Origin: an uncultured Kangiella sp.
Lineage (GTDB): Bacteria; Pseudomonadota; Gammaproteobacteria; Enterobacterales; DSM-103792
Length of the DNA stretch: 8,688 nt
Direction of reading: 5' to 3'
Assembly: GCA_946481205.1 (NCBI GenBank)
Contig: CAMLNB010000147.1
Coordinates: forward strand, 1 to 8,688
Part shown: positions 6,627 to 8,688 of the stretch, piece by piece
Position numbering within the stretch: the stretch's first letter is position 1
Layout of the letters: every line of letters starts with the position of its first letter
Notes under the pieces: generated by a model
Seen by the model: the letters and a program-made list of their open reading frames with translations, nothing else
What the model was told of the DNA's origin: nothing
Databases searched by the model: none
Position numbers and translations under genes: made by a program

Positions 6627-6632
6627 TACAAT
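6627..6632 (+). promoter_or_regulatory. Candidate -10 box for the hydroxylase gene
   Basis: TACAAT matches the -10 consensus at five of six positions and lies 60 bases before the hydroxylase ATG. The hexamer 17 bases upstream (TACAGC, 6604-6609) is a poor -35, so a real promoter here would need an activator. The rest of 6469-6691 shows no gene. Confidence 0.25.
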
Positions 6633-6691
6633 TCCGCCGTTGCTGTCGCCGCACCCGGCCCGGTATTGTGGCCGGTGGGAGGGACCAGACC

Positions 6692-7540
6692 ATGCACTTC
6701 GAACAACTACAACCCGAACTGCAGCAATGGATACGGGAAGCCATCAGCAACGGCCACCCCACCGACACCGTCATTCAAACCTTGGTCAGCGCCGGCCATC
6801 CGGCCACCATTGGTGAAGCTGTTCAGGATTACCTGGCCGCACTGGCCGCTGCCGGACAAACCGTGCGACCGCACAGCAGCGCCGTGGTCGCCAAAGTCTC
6901 GGCGACTCAGCGCACAGCCGATCGCGACGTCCATATTCTGTTTACCTTGAATGCGCCGCGTGTCGTCCTGTTTGGCAATCTGCTGTCACACGAAGAATGC
7001 GATGCGCTGATTACCGCATCACGCAGCCGGCTGAAGCCGTCGACTGTGGTCAACGCCGAGAGCGGCAGTTACGACCGCCATGAAGCACGCACCAGTTACG
7101 GGGCGTCATTCCGCCGTTGCGAGACCGAGCTGTTACGACGCATCGAACAGCGCATTGCCAATCTGCTCAGCATTCCGCTCAGCCACGGCGAGCCGATCCA
7201 GGTGCTGAACTACGCGCCGGGCGCCGAATACAAACCGCATTTCGATTATTTTGATCCGCGCAATCCGGGCAACGAGACCATTCTGAAAATGGGCGGCCAG
7301 CGCTTCGCCACTTTGGTGATGTACTTGAACGATGTCGAAGCCGGCGGCTCGACTGTGTTTCCGGAAATCGGCCTCGATGTCTTGCCACGCAAAGGCAACG
7401 CGATTTTCTTCTCCTACGCCAACCCGGCTGGCGATCTCGATCCGCTGAGTCTGCACGGCGGCAGCCCGGTTGCCGGTGGCGAGAAATGGATCGCGACCAA
7501 ATGGCTGCGGCTCGGCGAGTACACCGGGCCTGATGCGTGA
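6692..7540 (+). CDS. 2-oxoglutarate/Fe(II)-dependent prolyl 4-hydroxylase-like oxygenase
   Basis: This 282-residue cytoplasmic protein has no signal peptide. The catalytic domain spans about 88-276. The iron-binding facial triad is H183-x-D185 in YKPHFDYFDP and His255 in SLHGGSPV. Lys265 in GGEKWIATKW is the residue that holds the 2-oxoglutarate carboxylate. GGSTVFPEIG (219-228) is typical of collagen-type and bacterial prolyl 4-hydroxylases, so hydroxylation of a prolyl residue in a protein is the likely reaction, using O2 and 2-oxoglutarate and giving CO2 and succinate. The N-terminal 55 residues (ELQQWIREAISNGHPTDTVIQTLVSAGH and onward) form a small helical module seen on some proteobacterial members. 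Start: an in-frame GTG at 6668 exists, but GGGAGGGA (6677-6684) is seven bases from ATG 6692. Its protein substrate cannot be read from the neighbours. Confidence 0.92.
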   Translation: MHFEQLQPELQQWIREAISNGHPTDTVIQTLVSAGHPATIGEAVQDYLAALAAAGQTVRPHSSAVVAKVSATQRTADRDVHILFTLNAPRVVLFGNLLSHEECDALITASRSRLKPSTVVNAESGSYDRHEARTSYGASFRRCETELLRRIEQRIANLLSIPLSHGEPIQVLNYAPGAEYKPHFDYFDPRNPGNETILKMGGQRFATLVMYLNDVEAGGSTVFPEIGLDVLPRKGNAIFFSYANPAGDLDPLSLHGGSPVAGGEKWIATKWLRLGEYTGPDA

Positions 7541-7542
7541 TC

Positions 7543-7580
7543 GCTGACGGGCCGAGCCATCAGAGGCCGGCCCGTTCAGC
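7543..7580. terminator. Hairpin terminator between convergent genes
   Basis: GCTGACGGGCCG (7543-7554) pairs with CGGCCCGTTCAGC (7568-7580) to give 12 bp with one bulged T (7575) around a 13-base loop. It fills the 55-base gap between the hydroxylase stop and the stop of the minus-strand coiled-coil gene. There is no strong T run on either side, so termination may be partial or Rho-assisted. Confidence 0.55.
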
Positions 7581-7595
7581 TTGCGCTGGCGCGAC

Positions 7596-8225
7596 TCAGG
7601 ATTTACCGGCAGTAAACGGTTTGGCTTTGCCGCTTTTGATTGCCGCTTCGATCAGTGCCAGCGTTTTCTGATGAGCCGTTTCGCTGGCTGCTTCAATCTG
7701 CTCGCCAACAACATTCATGCGTTCAGAGATGGGCTCCATCTGCACGTGCAGCGCTTCCTGCTGCTGCGAGATCTCTTCCATCGCTTCCGGATCGAGCACG
7801 CCGTATTCATCAACGAGCGTCTCCATCTGCTCACCCAGCAACTCCATCTGCTCGCCGTGCTGCTCCATCTGTTCGCTCAGCACTTCCATTTCTTGTTCGT
7901 GTGGCGCCACCACCTGCCACAGCTGGTGTACCTCACTGATCGTCGCCGGGTCATCGATCACGTACTGCTGCTGGTCGCGCTTGATCCAGAGGTAATCGGC
8001 GCGCTGTTGTTTGCGGTAGCTACGTGCGGCCGACAGCTCATCGCTACTGCCGGAGAACAGCATGCTGTCGTTCTGCCGGATCAGCGCGTAATGGGCTTCT
8101 GTCTCGGCGCTGCGATCATCCTGCAGACGCATCATGAGCGTCGATTCGGCCTGCGCTACCGAGCCGGAAAGCGTCGAGATCAGCAACAGCGCGCCGACCA
8201 GACCGTGCAAAGACAGGTTCATCAT
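7596..8225 (-). CDS. Exported coiled-coil protein with heptad repeats
   Basis: This 209-residue protein has a signal peptide (hydrophobic 9-22, cleavage plausible after VAQA at 23-26), so it should be periplasmic. Residues about 44-106 form a small domain: YALIRQNDSMLFSGSSDEL, RSYRK, DYLWIKRDQQQYVIDDPATI. From memory, the GSSDEL/YLW/YVI-DPA pattern followed by regular Gln/Glu repeats resembles the C-terminal part of some BlaR1/M56-type sensor proteins and stand-alone relatives in gammaproteobacteria; no peptidase domain is present here. Residues 110-144 are five heptads of the form (S/G)EQMExL, with Met113, 120, 127 and 134 in register. A second set (163, 170, 177) follows with a one-residue phase shift. 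Coiled-coil oligomerisation is likely. Start: GGAGGA at 8240-8235 lies nine bases before ATG 8225; a second ATG at 8222 is possible. Function unknown. Confidence 0.78.
   Translation of the reverse strand: MMNLSLHGLVGALLLISTLSGSVAQAESTLMMRLQDDRSAETEAHYALIRQNDSMLFSGSSDELSAARSYRKQQRADYLWIKRDQQQYVIDDPATISEVHQLWQVVAPHEQEMEVLSEQMEQHGEQMELLGEQMETLVDEYGVLDPEAMEEISQQQEALHVQMEPISERMNVVGEQIEAASETAHQKTLALIEAAIKSGKAKPFTAGKS
7821..7892 (-). repeat. 21-bp tandem repeat encoding heptads
   Basis: On the plus strand CTCCATCTG recurs at 7821, 7842 and 7863 and as TTCCATTTC at 7884, a 21-base period. It lies inside the coiled-coil gene and encodes one heptad (GEQMExL) per unit. The DNA similarity of the units suggests growth by tandem duplication rather than chance convergence of heptads. 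Confidence 0.8.
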
Positions 8226-8688
8226 GATGGGATTTCCTCCGCAGGCAAAACCAGAACGTTGAAACGGGATAGGCGTCGCCAGCTACCTGAAAGCGCGGGC
8301 ATGGAAGCCTGGGTATGAATGCCCATTTTTCAAAACAAGACATCCGGCAACCCAACAGCCCTGTCACGACCGCGCTGCCGCGATAACACGGCTGACTGTC
8401 TGACTTGACGGCGCGGCCGCGGAAATAGTTTTGCCCACCCACAGAAAAAAGCCGGCGGCAGGCATAGACGACAAAGCAGGGTTGGCGGGAAACGGAACGA
8501 TGGTTTCGGCATAAGCCGGCACGGCTGGCACGCCCACGTTTATGCTAAGTACGCCGCCCCAAACAGCGCCGAAGCCGGGCGAGGCTCGTTATCAGCACTG
8601 TACCGCCCTGTCTTACCAGCGGTTTGTGGTTGTTGGTTAGCAGTTGGCTTTCGATCTGCGCGACGCGCAAGACACGAACAGGAGCAGC
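8226..8688. other. Upstream region of the coiled-coil gene and right-edge gap, no supported gene
   Basis: No frame here gives a credible protein. The 60-residue minus-strand frame at 8330-8512 is rich in Arg/Pro and has no motif. The promoter of the minus-strand coiled-coil gene must lie in the first 150 bases, but I find only weak boxes. A TATGCT at 8541-8546 is a possible plus-strand -10 for a gene beyond the edge. Confidence 0.4.
8680..8684 (+). promoter_or_regulatory. Ribosome-binding-site-like AGGAG at the right edge
   Basis: AGGAG ends four bases before the window edge. With normal spacing a plus-strand start codon would fall just outside, so a gene transcribed away from the coiled-coil gene is plausible. 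This is inference from position only. Confidence 0.35.

Noticed and set aside
8443..8460. Minus-strand terminator from the GCCGGC-TTTTTT stretch
   Set aside because: The T run is real, but GCCGGC is self-complementary without a loop and no adequate stem is present; no gene ends there.
8330..8512. 60-residue minus-strand frame near the right edge
   Set aside because: Arg/Pro-rich composition, no motif and no convincing start region.
8526..8546. Sigma-54-type promoter starting at CTGGCACG
   Set aside because: The -24 element is a good match but the -12 GC at the required spacing is absent (TT instead).

Overview
The window looks like a chromosomal segment of a free-living Gram-negative bacterium, most likely a gammaproteobacterium. 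By eye the base composition is moderately GC-rich. The evidence is the run of Sec-type signal peptides, a lipobox lipoprotein, GGAG-type ribosome binding sites, and protein families common in that class (DUF418, CPBP protease, bacterial prolyl 4-hydroxylase, exported coiled-coil protein). I see no rRNA, tRNA, CRISPR, insertion sequence, integrase or phage gene. It reads as ordinary accessory and housekeeping chromosome with several poorly described envelope proteins.

Layout from left to right. Positions 1-173 hold the C-terminal end of an FHA-domain protein, closed by a clear intrinsic terminator at 219-254. A same-strand group follows (436-2775): a secreted S33-type alpha/beta hydrolase, an exported YciI-like protein and an exported RidA-like protein. 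All three carry N-terminal signal peptides, so this looks like a small periplasmic small-molecule or peptide-processing set. About 430 bases without a convincing gene come next, then an orphan outer-membrane-type lipoprotein (3203-4081). A perfect 14-bp-stem terminator separates it from the convergent DUF418 (YeiB-like) multi-pass membrane protein on the minus strand.

The DUF418 gene is divergent from a CPBP-family intramembrane protease (5812-6468), and a perfect 7-6-7 inverted repeat lies in the middle of the shared upstream region. A 220-base gap containing a 14-bp-period repeat leads to a 2-oxoglutarate/Fe(II) prolyl 4-hydroxylase (6692-7540). A bulged hairpin terminator separates that from a convergent exported coiled-coil protein on the minus strand (7596-8225), whose heptads show up as a 21-bp DNA repeat. 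The last 463 bases hold no gene I can support, but a ribosome-binding-site-like AGGAG at the very edge suggests a plus-strand gene starting just outside.

No single dramatic new system is evident. The best leads are the all-exported hydrolase/YciI/RidA trio, the CPBP protease with Gln in place of the first Glu of its signature, the exported heptad-repeat protein, and the palindrome between the divergent membrane genes. All assignments are made by reading motifs; no searches were run.
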